A stretch of DNA of 64,000 bases from VXYL01 sp963666465 (GTDB taxonomy: Bacteria; Pseudomonadota; Gammaproteobacteria; Pseudomonadales; Azotimanducaceae): positions 3,286,001 through 3,350,000 of the forward strand of contig OY762824.1 of assembly GCA_963666465.1 (NCBI GenBank), read 5' to 3'. Every line of letters starts with the position of its first letter. Position 1 is the stretch's first letter. A model generated the notes under the pieces. The model was not told where the DNA came from. It saw only the letters and a program-made list of their open reading frames with translations, and ran no database searches. Both the position numbers and the translations under genes were made by a program. Shown piece after piece: positions 27,325-38,472 of this stretch.

Positions 27325-27676
27325 GTCGCGAACGGGAGGGCGCGATGTGGCACTCGGAGCTTTGGATCGGCTCGTCCGGGGGTTCTGGGCTCGGTCGATA
27401 CGCTGCACAGATGCGGTACATGCCTCGCCCGGCCCGCTCGAAATACGGCCAGCGATGGCCATGGTGCTTGGGCGCATCGACGCAGCACCGGCTCGCGACA
27501 TGCGTGCGCACGGAGCCTTGGTTCAAGTTGGGCAACGCGGCAACGACCTCCGCGAGGCGGAATACCCCATCAGGACGCCGGGCACAGATGCGCCGGGCGG
27601 CAGCAAGAACCATGTCGTGGATCGGCACGAGCGGATCTCCATGTGTAATTTGTTTGTACACATGTTTACACGGCAC
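27233..27676 (-). CDS. Winged-helix-like hypothetical protein next to hicBA
   Basis: 147 residues. The segment PIHDMVLAAARRI...DGVFRLAEVVAALPNLNQG followed by SVRTHVASRCCVDAP and WPYFERAGRGMYRI looks like a small winged-helix DNA-binding domain with a wing ending in a glycine-rich turn. I have seen this pattern in short proteins of mobile regions but cannot name a function. The last 30 codons overlap hicB in another frame, so the true C-terminus may be shorter. It could regulate the toxin-antitoxin pair, which is inference from position only. Confidence 0.5.
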   Translation of the reverse strand: MPCKHVYKQITHGDPLVPIHDMVLAAARRICARRPDGVFRLAEVVAALPNLNQGSVRTHVASRCCVDAPKHHGHRWPYFERAGRGMYRICAAYRPSPEPPDEPIQSSECHIAPSRSRLDPRRDGRKRRLLRRRVPGIPDRQPGKHCR

Positions 27677-27779
27677 AGAGGGTGGGGCAACGGAGGTGCT
27701 TGCTGCCGGTGGCGGACGCGGCTCCGTACGGGAGGAACGCGTGGCACCCGCGTCTGCGGCAAACTACAATCAACCTACT

Positions 27780-27956
27780 GATTAAACTAAATTTATAGGC
27801 TTTCGCTTTCAACAATAGCTGGACCGGCTCAACACATTTGGCACTGGGGACTAGGCAGCCCTCCTGTGCGACAACGTACTCGTTCGGGGTTCGACAGGCG
27901 AGCGCCGCGTGAGGACGTTCGTAGTTGAAGAAGAACTCGGTCCTCGCGACCCCCAT
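27780..27956 (-). pseudogene. IS3-family transposase C-terminal remnant
   Basis: About 30 residues, EFFFNYERPHAALACRTPNEYVV, match the end of the DDE integrase core of IS3-type OrfB (the usual NYERPHSALGYRTPAEY). The frame then continues into unrelated sequence. Nothing else of the element is recognisable on either side. Confidence 0.65.
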
Positions 27957-28173
27957 CTCGCGCGCATGGCATGCCGGGACGACCGAACGCTTACGATCTC
28001 GGGATCTCGAAGCTGCCGTAGCTGCCGAGTCTGATCGTTGCGGCCGAAGCGCGGAGAGTTCTCGCCGACTACGCCAGATCCCGGTGGGCGACGATTTCGG
28101 TACATCGTTTGCCCTATCGGTCTACGAGGTGACGGTTGAAGGACTACGACCGTTCCTATCCGAGCAAAGTGCA

Positions 28174-28282
28174 CCATCAGGAAGGGTCATGCCGATCCGT
28201 GGATGCGACGCCTACGAAGGCACGCACACGCCGATCCATGTGACCATCAGGAAGGGTCATGCCGATCCATGGATGCGACTCC
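28174..28282 (+). repeat. Two-copy direct repeat ending in the ATPase gene
   Basis: A 40-bp unit beginning ACCATCAGGAAGGGTCATGC and containing CCGATCC(G/A)TGGATGCGAC occurs at about 28174-28214 and 28242-28282, with a shorter CCGATCCATG echo between. The second copy overlaps the last codons of the ATPase gene and supplies its stop. Confidence 0.7.
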
Positions 28283-30118
28283 TAACGTCAAGAGGGCGTC
28301 GATGACTGAACGCAGTTCCTCGAAGTGGACGAAGTAGTCGCGAGTGCCGAATCGTCGAACATGTTCGGCAAACTCGGTCTTACGGTCGGGGTTGAACTCG
28401 CGGCCCAGCAATCGATCCTCGCTATCAGTCTTGTTGATCGCATACGGCTCGAGCAGCGAGTCGTCATAGTTGTTCTCGATTCCCCTACGGGCGATTTTGT
28501 TGTCGCAGCGCCGCTTGAAAGCGAACGGCGTGACCTTGGCGTGGTCCGGAAGGTCGTTGCGCAATTGCTGTGCGTTGCCAGCGGCGTCACAGTCCCACAC
28601 GATGACGAAGTGCGTAGCGGGATCCATGCTGCCGAGCAGTCGGCCGTACGTGCACAGTTCGCCCTTGCTGGTCCGGTGGGGCAGCTTGTCGAACACATGG
28701 ACACCGCTTGGGAAACTCAGTTCGACCCATCGCTTGAGGTGGTGAGCATTGTGCCCCTCGGTGAGGATGGTGACTCGGGCGCCGCTGGACGCGGCGATGC
28801 GCAATCCCGTGTCAACGGTCGCGATGCCTTCAGAAAGCTCTTCAATGGCGTCAATCTTGGTCGTGGGTCCGATGCGCACGATGCCGCCTTGCCTGACAAC
28901 CCGGAATATCTCTGTCTCGGCAAGCGCGGCGACCGTCATGGGCGAGTGCGATGTCAAGAAAACCGTGGCGCCCTGTGCGACGAACAACGCTTTCAGCGTG
29001 TTGACGAGCGCGGTGAGCATGGACGGGTGAAGAACGGCATCGAGTTCATCGAGCAGCAGGAGTTTGGGCCGACGCCGCCCAATTTCCTGGTTGAACGAGG
29101 AGAGGCACAGCGCCATCAGCACCTTCTCGCCGGAGGACAGCGAGCTGAGATCGTATTGGGCACCCGACGTTCTGTTCGTCATCTGCGTCTGGAACTCGAA
29201 CTGCTCGTAGTTCCCCATGTTCAGGTCGTACGTGTCCGGATCCGAGAATTCGAAGTTGAACAGACCATCGTCTCCCGCGGCCATCCGCATCTCAAATAGG
29301 ACGTCTCGCAGGATGTCCCAAGGCGGTGGATACCGCTCACGGTACTCGGCGAGGAGCGCCGAATATGGACGAGATTCGGTCTCGATCCGCTTGTGAGCCC
29401 AGATGAACTGGTCCAACTTGTAGGATGCGAATATCTCGCTAACGGCGTTGGAAACAATGCTGCCTTCGTATTGCCCGGCAAGCATGATGTCGTCGCGGTT
29501 CAGTTCGTGTGGTAGTTTGCCGCTGAGCTTCATCGCCAAGCTGATCAGGATAGCGGGGTTTTGGTAACAGCTTGTCGGCGGCAGTTGCTGCTGCTGTCGA
29601 CTACGTCTCCGGCTGTCGACGGGCGGAATCAGTGGCGCCAAGACCCTACCATGAAGCGATTGATCGTACGGGTTTCCACCGAAGAGCGAGCCGGGATAGA
29701 GCTCGAAGTCGGGCAGCTGTCTGACCCTCTTCCGAAGGTTGGCGAAGAACTCTTCTCGTGTCTCAGCACCACAGGCGTTAGCGGTTTCTTCGGTAACTTG
29801 GTCGAATATCTCCTTGGCCGTCTGGGCCGGGGATGTACCGTTGGGCGTGCCGATCAGGAAAGTGTCGGCCGTGGTTTTCGCAAAATGGTTGGAAGTCCGA
29901 TTCCCCTTGCCCGAGTTGGGAGCCCGAAATGAATGCATGTCAAACAAGTCGATGTCATCCTGAGAGACGCCAGGGACCTCGGCGTGCCCTTCCTTGAGGG
30001 CGGTCAGTAGCTGCGTCTTGCCGGCGCCATTGCGGCCGATGAGAAGCGCGAAATCCGGCAGTTCACAAGTTTCGATCTCTTGGATCGAGTTGTGATGCGC
30101 TGTCAGTTGGATCTTCAT
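28247..30118 (-). CDS. OLD-like AAA ATPase with C-terminal TOPRIM-type domain
   Basis: 623 residues. The ATP-binding half has Walker A IGRNGAGKT (Lys at about residue 34), an ABC-like signature SSLSSGEKVLMAL, and Walker B KLLLLDELDAVLHP with the H-loop VFLTSHSPMT. The last 170 residues show a TOPRIM-like pattern, Glu in VTILTEGHNAHHLKRWVEL and DxD in VIVWDCDAAGNAQ, followed by KRRCDNKIARRGIENNYDD. Together this is the architecture of OLD-family and related nuclease-ATPases, several of which defend against phages. The start at 30118 follows the family (MKIQLTAHHNS). No UvrD-like helicase (Gabija) or reverse transcriptase adjoins it, so it appears stand-alone. It lies in a mobile region with hicBA and a decayed integrase. 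Confidence 0.75.
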   Translation of the reverse strand: MKIQLTAHHNSIQEIETCELPDFALLIGRNGAGKTQLLTALKEGHAEVPGVSQDDIDLFDMHSFRAPNSGKGNRTSNHFAKTTADTFLIGTPNGTSPAQTAKEIFDQVTEETANACGAETREEFFANLRKRVRQLPDFELYPGSLFGGNPYDQSLHGRVLAPLIPPVDSRRRSRQQQQLPPTSCYQNPAILISLAMKLSGKLPHELNRDDIMLAGQYEGSIVSNAVSEIFASYKLDQFIWAHKRIETESRPYSALLAEYRERYPPPWDILRDVLFEMRMAAGDDGLFNFEFSDPDTYDLNMGNYEQFEFQTQMTNRTSGAQYDLSSLSSGEKVLMALCLSSFNQEIGRRRPKLLLLDELDAVLHPSMLTALVNTLKALFVAQGATVFLTSHSPMTVAALAETEIFRVVRQGGIVRIGPTTKIDAIEELSEGIATVDTGLRIAASSGARVTILTEGHNAHHLKRWVELSFPSGVHVFDKLPHRTSKGELCTYGRLLGSMDPATHFVIVWDCDAAGNAQQLRNDLPDHAKVTPFAFKRRCDNKIARRGIENNYDDSLLEPYAINKTDSEDRLLGREFNPDRKTEFAEHVRRFGTRDYFVHFEELRSVIDALLTLGVASMDRHDPS

Positions 30119-30789
30119 TTGAGTCCCAAGATCGGTGGTCGGTCCAGAGGGAACCAAGAGAGTCGCGAAGTCTAGACGTGCCGTTGACGTACGTCGACAC
30201 TCGCGGTGAGCCGTGCGAGCAAGCTCCGGGAGCGTTTGCGGGCACTGGGACCGGGCGGGAGGTCAGGGGCGGCCGTCCCAGTCGAGCAAGCCATCGACTG
30301 CGCCGTCGGTGACGGATCCGGATTCGAGAAACACCTCGGGACGCCGGCCCCGTAGAAGCGGACGTTTGCGGCCAGAACAGGGTGGCGATGACGGCCGGGG
30401 GGCAGATTGGAGCGTCAGTCGAGGTCCCGTTCCGAAAGCCCGTCCGGGCGGACAACCGGTTTCTAGGCCGACGACGCTGCGGTGGACGGGGTGGCGGTCG
30501 CTACGCTGGATGCGGGCGTCGACTTTGCCCTTGTCCCACGCCCCTTTTGCTCGGCAGTTGTGTCTGGTGCGCCTCCCCGTGATCGGGGGAAAGCGGCCGA
30601 CGCCGGGCGGCGGGGCGAAAGCGGCCAGGGGGTTGGGTCGCTCGGCGAATTAGTAGACGCGGGCGGCGGACTTCCCAGAGCATGCCGGATTCCGATGGCC
30701 ACCCTTCCGCGGGACGATGCGTGTGATTGCGGTCGCCGGGACAGGGGCGCGACGGGCGTAGCCGGACGCCCTGCCGGCCCCTGCCCCGG
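30119..30789. other. Degenerate gap between ATPase gene and integrase remnant
   Basis: About 670 bp with no intact gene. A minus-strand frame ends naturally at about 30278 with EVFLESGSVTDGAVDGLLDW DGRP, and a shifted frame just before it reads HPVLAANVRFYGAG, which suggests the tail of a broken gene I cannot identify. Confidence 0.35.
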
Positions 30790-31799
30790 CTATCTGGGTC
30801 TAGGGGCGATGTAGTCCGCCCAGGCGCCCATCAGTTCCCGGCCTTTCTCGAACAGGTCGGTGCGGCGGTACGCCGCCTCCACGCGGTCGCTGTTGACATG
30901 CGCGAGGGCCAGCTCGCACACCTCGCGCGGGGCGTCCGGGCACTCGGCGGCCCAGTCCCGGAAGCTGGAGCGGAAGCCGTGCGGCACCGCGCCGATCTCC
31001 AGGTCGCGCAGCAACGACGGCATGGTGGACTGGCTCAGCGTCCTCCCAGTCGGCGACAGGAACACCAGCCCCGCGCTGATCGGCGAGCCGTCGCGCCTCG
31101 TCGAGGACTTCGAGCGGACGGGGTGCCAGCGGAACGCCCGCGAGCGGCGCCCCGACCTCGCCGTACGGCAGCGAGCGCTGGTGCTGTTGCAGGACCGTGT
31201 TCTTCGGCAGCGCGGCCGAGATAGGGTCGCCCGCCGGGTCGTCCTGCCGGAACGCTTGTGCGACCGCCCACTTCATCACCGCGGCGATGCACTGCCGGAC
31301 ACGCTTGGCGGTCACCTGCTTGGTGGACCAGATGGGAGCAGTAACGCCCTGACGTCGGCGGTGTCGATCTCGTCGACGGACTTGTCGGCCAGGCGTGGCA
31401 TCGCGTAGTCGCGCAGGTTCGCCCGCCACTGCTGTTTGGGCCGGGCGCGGTCCTTCCATTCTCCGCGTGAATCGCGATTACCGACTCAAGGGCTTTCGCG
31501 AAGGTCGGAACGGTGGTCGATGTCTGGCGCGGGTCGCGCCCCTCATTGATCGCGGGCGTTCTCGAGCGCCAGCTCGCGGGCCTTGGCCACGGTAACGACG
31601 GGTAGCGGCCGAGGCCGATGGTCGTGCGCCTGCTGCCGATGCGCACACTCTGGCCCCGCGACGACTTGCACAGGCCCTGGCGGGACGAGGGCTGCACGAG
31701 CAGGGTCAGGCGGAGACCGCCGCGCCCGTCGCCGTAGCGTCCGGGGACGTTGACGGTCCTGACGAAGGTGGCGGTCAGCATGGTGGGTCGTTTCTTCAT
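30790..31799 (-). pseudogene. Tyrosine integrase (P4-like), multiply frameshifted
   Basis: Pieces in at least three frames read in order on the minus strand. An arm-binding DUF4102-like start has GGLRLTLLVQPS and RIGSRRTTIGLGRYP, then TVAKARELALENARDQ, then PTFAKALESVIAIHAENGR. A core segment has KQVTAKRVRQCIAAVMKWAVA with GDPISAALPKNTV. The catalytic end has HGFRSSFRDWAAE, VCELALAHV and EAAYRRTDLFEKGRELM. The HxxR and the C-terminal Tyr are preserved, but three or more frameshifts make it non-functional. It marks the region as a former integrative island. I see no tRNA gene or clear att repeat beside it. Confidence 0.85.
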
Positions 31800-32000
31800 G
31801 TTTCGGTACTTCTGTCACGAACTAATTTGCGCCGATACAGTGTGCCGAAGTGAGACGCGGATCGTAAAAGACGTTATTTCATCAAATTGCTAAACGAACC
31901 TTGGGACATGTCCTGAAACGTCCGAAATCCCTGGGTTCGGTTTCCCCGCTGCCGCTGCCAATGTACGATGTACGTTCCACCGGTAGCGGAGGGGAGGCGT

Positions 32001-32189
32001 ATGGGCATCGGAGCCTGGTTGGATCGCGTTTTCGCGGATCCTTCTCCAGGACTGATCGGCCATCCGATCAGGATTTGGCGACAGGCCTCCGTCTCGGACA
32101 GGTGGCTTCTCGTGGTCACATGGGTGGTTCTCTTGGCTGGCCCGGCTCTGATTTGGTTCATGCCTTGGCCGATGCTCATGGGGCGCTAG
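32001..32189 (+). CDS. Possible small membrane protein
   Basis: 62 residues from ATG 32001 (MGIGAWLDRVFADPSPG), with one strong hydrophobic segment (WLLVVTWVVLLAGPALIWFM) near the C-terminus. There is no family I recognise. It lies 87 bp before a better supported membrane protein on the same strand. Confidence 0.4.
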   Translation: MGIGAWLDRVFADPSPGLIGHPIRIWRQASVSDRWLLVVTWVVLLAGPALIWFMPWPMLMGR

Positions 32190-32276
32190 CCGCTTTGCCC
32201 GGATCCGCGGCTCCCTTCGTTCCGCCGGGGGGACCAAGCCGCCGCTGGGGTAGGTTGCGGAAGAGGAGAAGCCGTC

Positions 32277-32708
32277 ATGCTTATGCGAGTCATCGGAGCG
32301 CTGTTCGTTGCCATCGGTTTCGTGGTCGCCATCCATACGGTGGTGGAGCCCCTGTACCACGTATCGGGCCCAGACAGCCCCTACAGTGGGCTGTGGACCT
32401 ACATCAATCCGCTCACGGCGCTGGCAATCATCGCCGGCGTGGTTCTGGGTTGGAGGCGCAAGATGGCGGTGGACGCCGAAGGCGAAGATGCCCCTGTGAC
32501 CAGGGCCTACGTCGCAGCCAACGGACTGCTATACGGCTTCCTTTTCGTCGGAATCCTGTTCTTCTTCAATTGGTTCAACTACATGACACCCTCGTACACC
32601 GCGGTCGGGCCGGACGCGATGGCGGTAATCTGGGCGTTCATCGACGCCGCGCTGCCGCTGCTGTGTCTCGGCATGGGCCTGGCACTGTGGCGAGAGGAGC
32701 CCGCCTAG
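32277..32708 (+). CDS. Four-segment integral membrane protein of unknown function
   Basis: 143 residues with four predicted membrane helices (VIGALFVAIGFVVAIHTVV, LTALAIIAGVVLG, LLYGFLFVGILFFF, AVIWAFIDAALPLLCLGMG) and a conserved-looking loop EPLYHVSGPDSPYSGLWTYINP. An AGGAG ribosome site precedes the ATG. I do not know the family. It is convergent with an interrupted membrane gene of similar size at 32750-33136, and the two may be distantly related. Confidence 0.65.
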   Translation: MLMRVIGALFVAIGFVVAIHTVVEPLYHVSGPDSPYSGLWTYINPLTALAIIAGVVLGWRRKMAVDAEGEDAPVTRAYVAANGLLYGFLFVGILFFFNWFNYMTPSYTAVGPDAMAVIWAFIDAALPLLCLGMGLALWREEPA

Positions 32709-32749
32709 CGGGGCACGCACCGCCACGTCCGCGTCCAGCGCCGGGGGCC

Positions 32750-33136
32750 TCACTCGCGCAAACCTTGGCCACCTGCTCGCAGGCGCAGGCCGACGCCCAG
32801 CATTGCGGCTACCACCAGACCGTCGACGAACAGCCATGTGGAGAGGCTCACCGCTCCGCCGGTCAGCTTCCTGACCCAGGCGTCGAACCACACCACGGTC
32901 ACGAATGCGACGCCGACCAACTCAAGCCTCGCGCCCGAGTCGCCCGCCCCGGCGAGGGCGAGTCTGCGAGTGCTCGCCGTCGCCGCCAGCAGCATTCCGA
33001 GGCTGATGGGCCAATCGAGATAGCCCCAGATCGCGTCGGCGCTGCCGAGTTAGAACGAGTCGAACACCATCTGCAGCCCGACCAGGGTGCCGACGGCGAG
33101 CAGGTAGATGCCGATGATGGGTCGAAGTGATTCCAT
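32750..33136 (-). pseudogene. Small membrane protein gene interrupted by in-frame TAA
   Basis: From ATG 33136 the frame reads MESLRPIIGIYLLAVGTLVG and LQMVFDSF, meets TAA at 33050-33052 (codon 29), then continues in frame as LGSADAIWGYLDWPISLGML, with three further hydrophobic segments, to 32750. Since coding character is unbroken across the TAA, this looks like a recent nonsense mutation or a base error. Full length would be 128 residues with four membrane segments. Confidence 0.6.
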
Positions 33137-33293
33137 GACGCGCTCCTGCCCGAAAGGGATATCCACCGTACACCAAATGCGGTGGGTCGCGTGGTCGCTG
33201 GCAAGGCCCGACTGACGTTGGTGTGGGGCGCCCTTATGGCGGTGGCGGGTGGGACGCCCTCCCTCCAGACGACCGCAAGGGCGCTTTTAGGGT

Positions 33294-34943
33294 TCAGCGA
33301 CCCCCCTCGACGCTCGCTTGCGCGCTTTCCCGCCGCTTTGTCCAGGCGCGTTCGATGAGTTCCATCTTGGCGAGGCGCAGTCCGGTCTTGGCGCCGACGG
33401 CTTCGCCGAACTCCATGTAGGCCTCGTTCTCTGGCGTGTAGGCCGGCCATTCCGGCAAGCCCTCGCCGTTTGGATTGCCGGTGCGGGCGAACTGGGTCCA
33501 GATGGTGGCCATGCGTTCGGAGAGGGCGCGGTCGGCGTCGGTGGGGGTGGCGCCGAAGAGTTCGAGGTTGCCGAAGACGTAGCCGATTTCCGCGGCATGG
33601 AAGGCGCCGTAGCGCGCGCTGTCCTCGATGGGTGGTGGCCAGGTGAACCAATAGAGATAAGCGTCGCTTGGAACCGTCTCCATGGCGCGGGCCCAGGCTC
33701 GCATCGGATAGGTGAAAAGGGCATCGCCGAAGAGATCCATCCAGGATGCGGTGGCTTGCTGGTCGTCGCCGGTGGGATAGTGCTCGCCGATTTCGTCCTC
33801 CACTTCGGCGAATGTCGCTTCGATGTAGGCCGCGAACCCGGCTGCGCCGGCGCCGAAGGCGGCGGCCGTGTAGGGCATGAGGGCCGTTCCCTCATCGGCA
33901 TTCGAGCCGATCAGAACCGGAACGTCGGCCTGTTTGCCGGCCTTGGCAACCGCTTCGACTTCGTCCGTGAGCACGTCGCCGTCAACGATGGCGAGGGCGC
34001 TGAGGAGCGTTGGATTGGCGAGGTAGGTGGCGAGGACGTGTTCGGCGGAGAGCGCTCTCAAGGCTTCGAGTGATGCGTCTCCTCCCTCGCCGGCGAGCGC
34101 CGCCGCGAAACTCGCACCGATCGCTTCCGCTGGGTCGCCGTTGACGGATGACCGGTCGCGGAAGGTCATGGCGCCGAACAGTCCCCCGCTCTGGCCAATG
34201 ATGCGGTGAAACAGCCCCCTCGCGCGGGGGCTCGCTTGCAGAATCGACACGCTCATCGAGCCGGCGGACTCACCGAAGATGGTGACGTTGTCGGGGTCGC
34301 CGCCGAAGCTCGCGATGTTGTCGCGCACCCACTCGAGGGCGGCGATCTGGTCTTGCAGCCCCTGGTTGCCGGAGGCGCCGTTCGCGCTTTCCGCGGTCAG
34401 GTCGGCAAGCGCCAGGAAGCCGAAGGGACCGAGGCGGTAGTTGATGGTCACAAGAACTACCTCCTTCGCGGTGAGGAAGTCGCCGGGGTAGGCGTCTCCC
34501 GAACCGACCGTCAAGCCGCCGCCGTGGATCCACACCATCGTCGGCAGTCGTTCGTCCACGTGTTGCGCTCGCGTCCACACGCTGAGGGTCAGGCAATCCT
34601 CGTCCATCGCTGCGACCGCCGTGGCCGCATCGTAGAAGCCGCCCTGGGGGCCTTGCTGCATGCACGCGGGTCCTGGCGCGGCAGCATCGCGCACGCCTTC
34701 CCAGGGTTGCACGGCGCCGGGGGGTGCCCAACGCCGTTCGCCGACGGGAGGCGCCGCAAAGGGAATGTCGTGGTATTGCTTGAGGCCGTCTTCGCCGGCC
34801 ACGCCACGAACGATGCCGCCCGTCACGGCGACCTCGGCGGCGACGGCGACCGGTTCAGGCGTCGCTTCGGGCGCGTCGTTGGCCCCGCAGCCAGCCACCA
34901 CGAGTGCGAAGGCTGCGAGCGTCAATGGGGTCCGCGTGTTCAT
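33294..34943 (-). CDS. Type B carboxylesterase/lipase-family lipoprotein
   Basis: 549 residues. The start at 34943 gives a lipoprotein signal with lipobox LVVAGCGAND, so the enzyme is probably outer-membrane or periplasm anchored. The carboxylesterase type B fold is clear: QYHDIPFAAPPVGERRW, EDCLTLSVWT, the oxyanion-hole WIHGGGLTVGSG, the nucleophile elbow VTIFGESAGSMS, the acid-loop region GSNADEGTAL, and the His segment GAFHAAEIGYVFGN. All three triad residues look present. It hydrolyses carboxylic esters; the substrate is unknown. It lies within the stretch that separates leuS from lptE. Confidence 0.93.
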   Translation of the reverse strand: MNTRTPLTLAAFALVVAGCGANDAPEATPEPVAVAAEVAVTGGIVRGVAGEDGLKQYHDIPFAAPPVGERRWAPPGAVQPWEGVRDAAAPGPACMQQGPQGGFYDAATAVAAMDEDCLTLSVWTRAQHVDERLPTMVWIHGGGLTVGSGDAYPGDFLTAKEVVLVTINYRLGPFGFLALADLTAESANGASGNQGLQDQIAALEWVRDNIASFGGDPDNVTIFGESAGSMSVSILQASPRARGLFHRIIGQSGGLFGAMTFRDRSSVNGDPAEAIGASFAAALAGEGGDASLEALRALSAEHVLATYLANPTLLSALAIVDGDVLTDEVEAVAKAGKQADVPVLIGSNADEGTALMPYTAAAFGAGAAGFAAYIEATFAEVEDEIGEHYPTGDDQQATASWMDLFGDALFTYPMRAWARAMETVPSDAYLYWFTWPPPIEDSARYGAFHAAEIGYVFGNLELFGATPTDADRALSERMATIWTQFARTGNPNGEGLPEWPAYTPENEAYMEFGEAVGAKTGLRLAKMELIERAWTKRRESAQASVEGGR

Positions 34944-35081
34944 GGCCGAGTTCCCGCTGGTTGGTGCAGCGAATCCTATAGGGAAGTCCAGGTCCCTTGA
35001 GGCACGCACGAGCACTGCTCTCGTGGTTGGAGGGCAGGATGCGTTCACCCCCTCCGGTTAAGGAGCCTAAGGCACAAGCTT

Positions 35082-35717
35082 CTATTCGGTGTCGGTTGCT
35101 TCCTCTGTGAGCCGACTGTGCAGCCACTCGGCGAGGGCCTTGTCGGGGTCGGCGAGTTCGTGGATGGATGAATACCAGTGGTCTCGCCAAGTTGCCTCGG
35201 GCAGGCCGGTGAAGAGCATCAGGTTGAGGGGATAGCCTTCGCTGTCGGTGCAGCGGCGGAAGTCGTCGCGGAAGAGGAACACGGGCTTGTTCCAGGCGAT
35301 GGCCATGCCAAGCTCGACCATCACGCCTTCGTCGGGAGGGCAGCCGTTGACGACGGCGAAAAGGCCGTCCGAATCCCGAACGTCGCGCAGGTCCGCCTGG
35401 CCGATCTGGTAGGCCCATCCGGGCGTTGTGCGATCCACCTGATTGTTGCGGGCGAACGGCTCCCAAACCTCGACGCCCATCCGCTCGAGTTCGGCCACCA
35501 AGGCCTTGAGCGGTCCCTCGCGCTGCTGTTCGGAGAAACCATAGGGATTCGCGAGGTAGAGGCTGGGGGATGGCCGCTCTGGTGCCGCAGCATCTACGCC
35601 CGAGGCTTCGCGCGCCGCAGTCGGCGACGCCAGGATGAGGGCCGCGAGAAGCGTTGCCAGCGGCCGGACGAGGTCGCTGGCGCGCTCTGACGAGCGCGTC
35701 CGCAGTTGTTCATGCAA
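35082..35717 (-). CDS. Nucleoside 2-deoxyribosyltransferase-like protein with N-terminal signal
   Basis: About 211 residues if started at TTG 35717. The segment SLYLANPYGFSEQQR, the middle DLRDVRDSDGLFAVVNGCPPDEGVMVELGMAIAWNKPVFLFRDD and the DSEGYPLNLMLFTG loop match the nucleoside 2-deoxyribosyltransferase fold, with the catalytic Glu in GVMVELG. Unusually, a hydrophobic stretch (LATLLAALILASPTAA) precedes it, like a signal peptide. The first dozen codons lie in a hairpin repeat and then a family-2 repeat, so the natural start may have been lost and the one given is a best guess. Confidence 0.65.
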   Translation of the reverse strand: MHEQLRTRSSERASDLVRPLATLLAALILASPTAAREASGVDAAAPERPSPSLYLANPYGFSEQQREGPLKALVAELERMGVEVWEPFARNNQVDRTTPGWAYQIGQADLRDVRDSDGLFAVVNGCPPDEGVMVELGMAIAWNKPVFLFRDDFRRCTDSEGYPLNLMLFTGLPEATWRDHWYSSIHELADPDKALAEWLHSRLTEEATDTE

Positions 35718-35769
35718 CGGCTTGGGCTGGGGCAAGAAGCGTTGTCCGAAGGCAACGGTTCTTGTGGCG
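35715..35769 (-). repeat. Family-2 interspersed repeat, partial copy D
   Basis: About 55 bp, minus strand from CGCCACAAGAACCGTTGCC to CAGCCCAAGCCGTTG, matching the first half of the full copies. Its outer border is the CTAG (35770-35773) that contains the leuS stop codon. The inner side joins a hairpin unit (GCGCGCTCTGACGAGCGCG and following) that resembles the one at 44817-44860. Confidence 0.7.
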
Positions 35770-38196
<2,427 letters not shown>

Positions 38197-38247
38197 CGGC
38201 CCGAACCTCAAGAAAAACGGCGCACCTTACCGCATAACGGTGGTTTG

Positions 38248-38393
38248 GGTAGTGTCTCACCTTGAATTAGCCTGACGTGGCGCATGGCCGTTTGCAACCG
38301 GCGACTGCGTCGATTTGCCTGCCGGGACGCCCTCCCTCCGGAGGACGGCGAGGACGGCGCCAGGCACTGCACAAGCCAAAGTGAGACACTACC
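38248..38393. mobile_element. MITE-like element, copy 2
   Basis: 146 bp with perfect 13-bp inverted ends GGTAGTGTCTCAC and GTGAGACACTACC, lying upstream of leuS. The flanking 8-mers GTGGTTTG and GTGGTTGC share the first six bases, consistent with a decayed target duplication in the same register as the other copies. The interior carries a GC-rich palindrome (GCCCTCCCTCCGGAGG). It does not code for protein. Confidence 0.85.
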
Positions 38394-38472
38394 GTGGTTG
38401 CGGCACGACGCCGACCGAGGGCTCAACTGGGCTCAACCGCACCAAGGGGTGCTCGTGGGGGGGGGGCGCACA

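Noticed and set aside
33050..33052. Recoding of the in-frame TAA as a sense codon
   Set aside because: TAA has no known recoding in bacteria with the standard code, unlike UGA; mutation or error is simpler.
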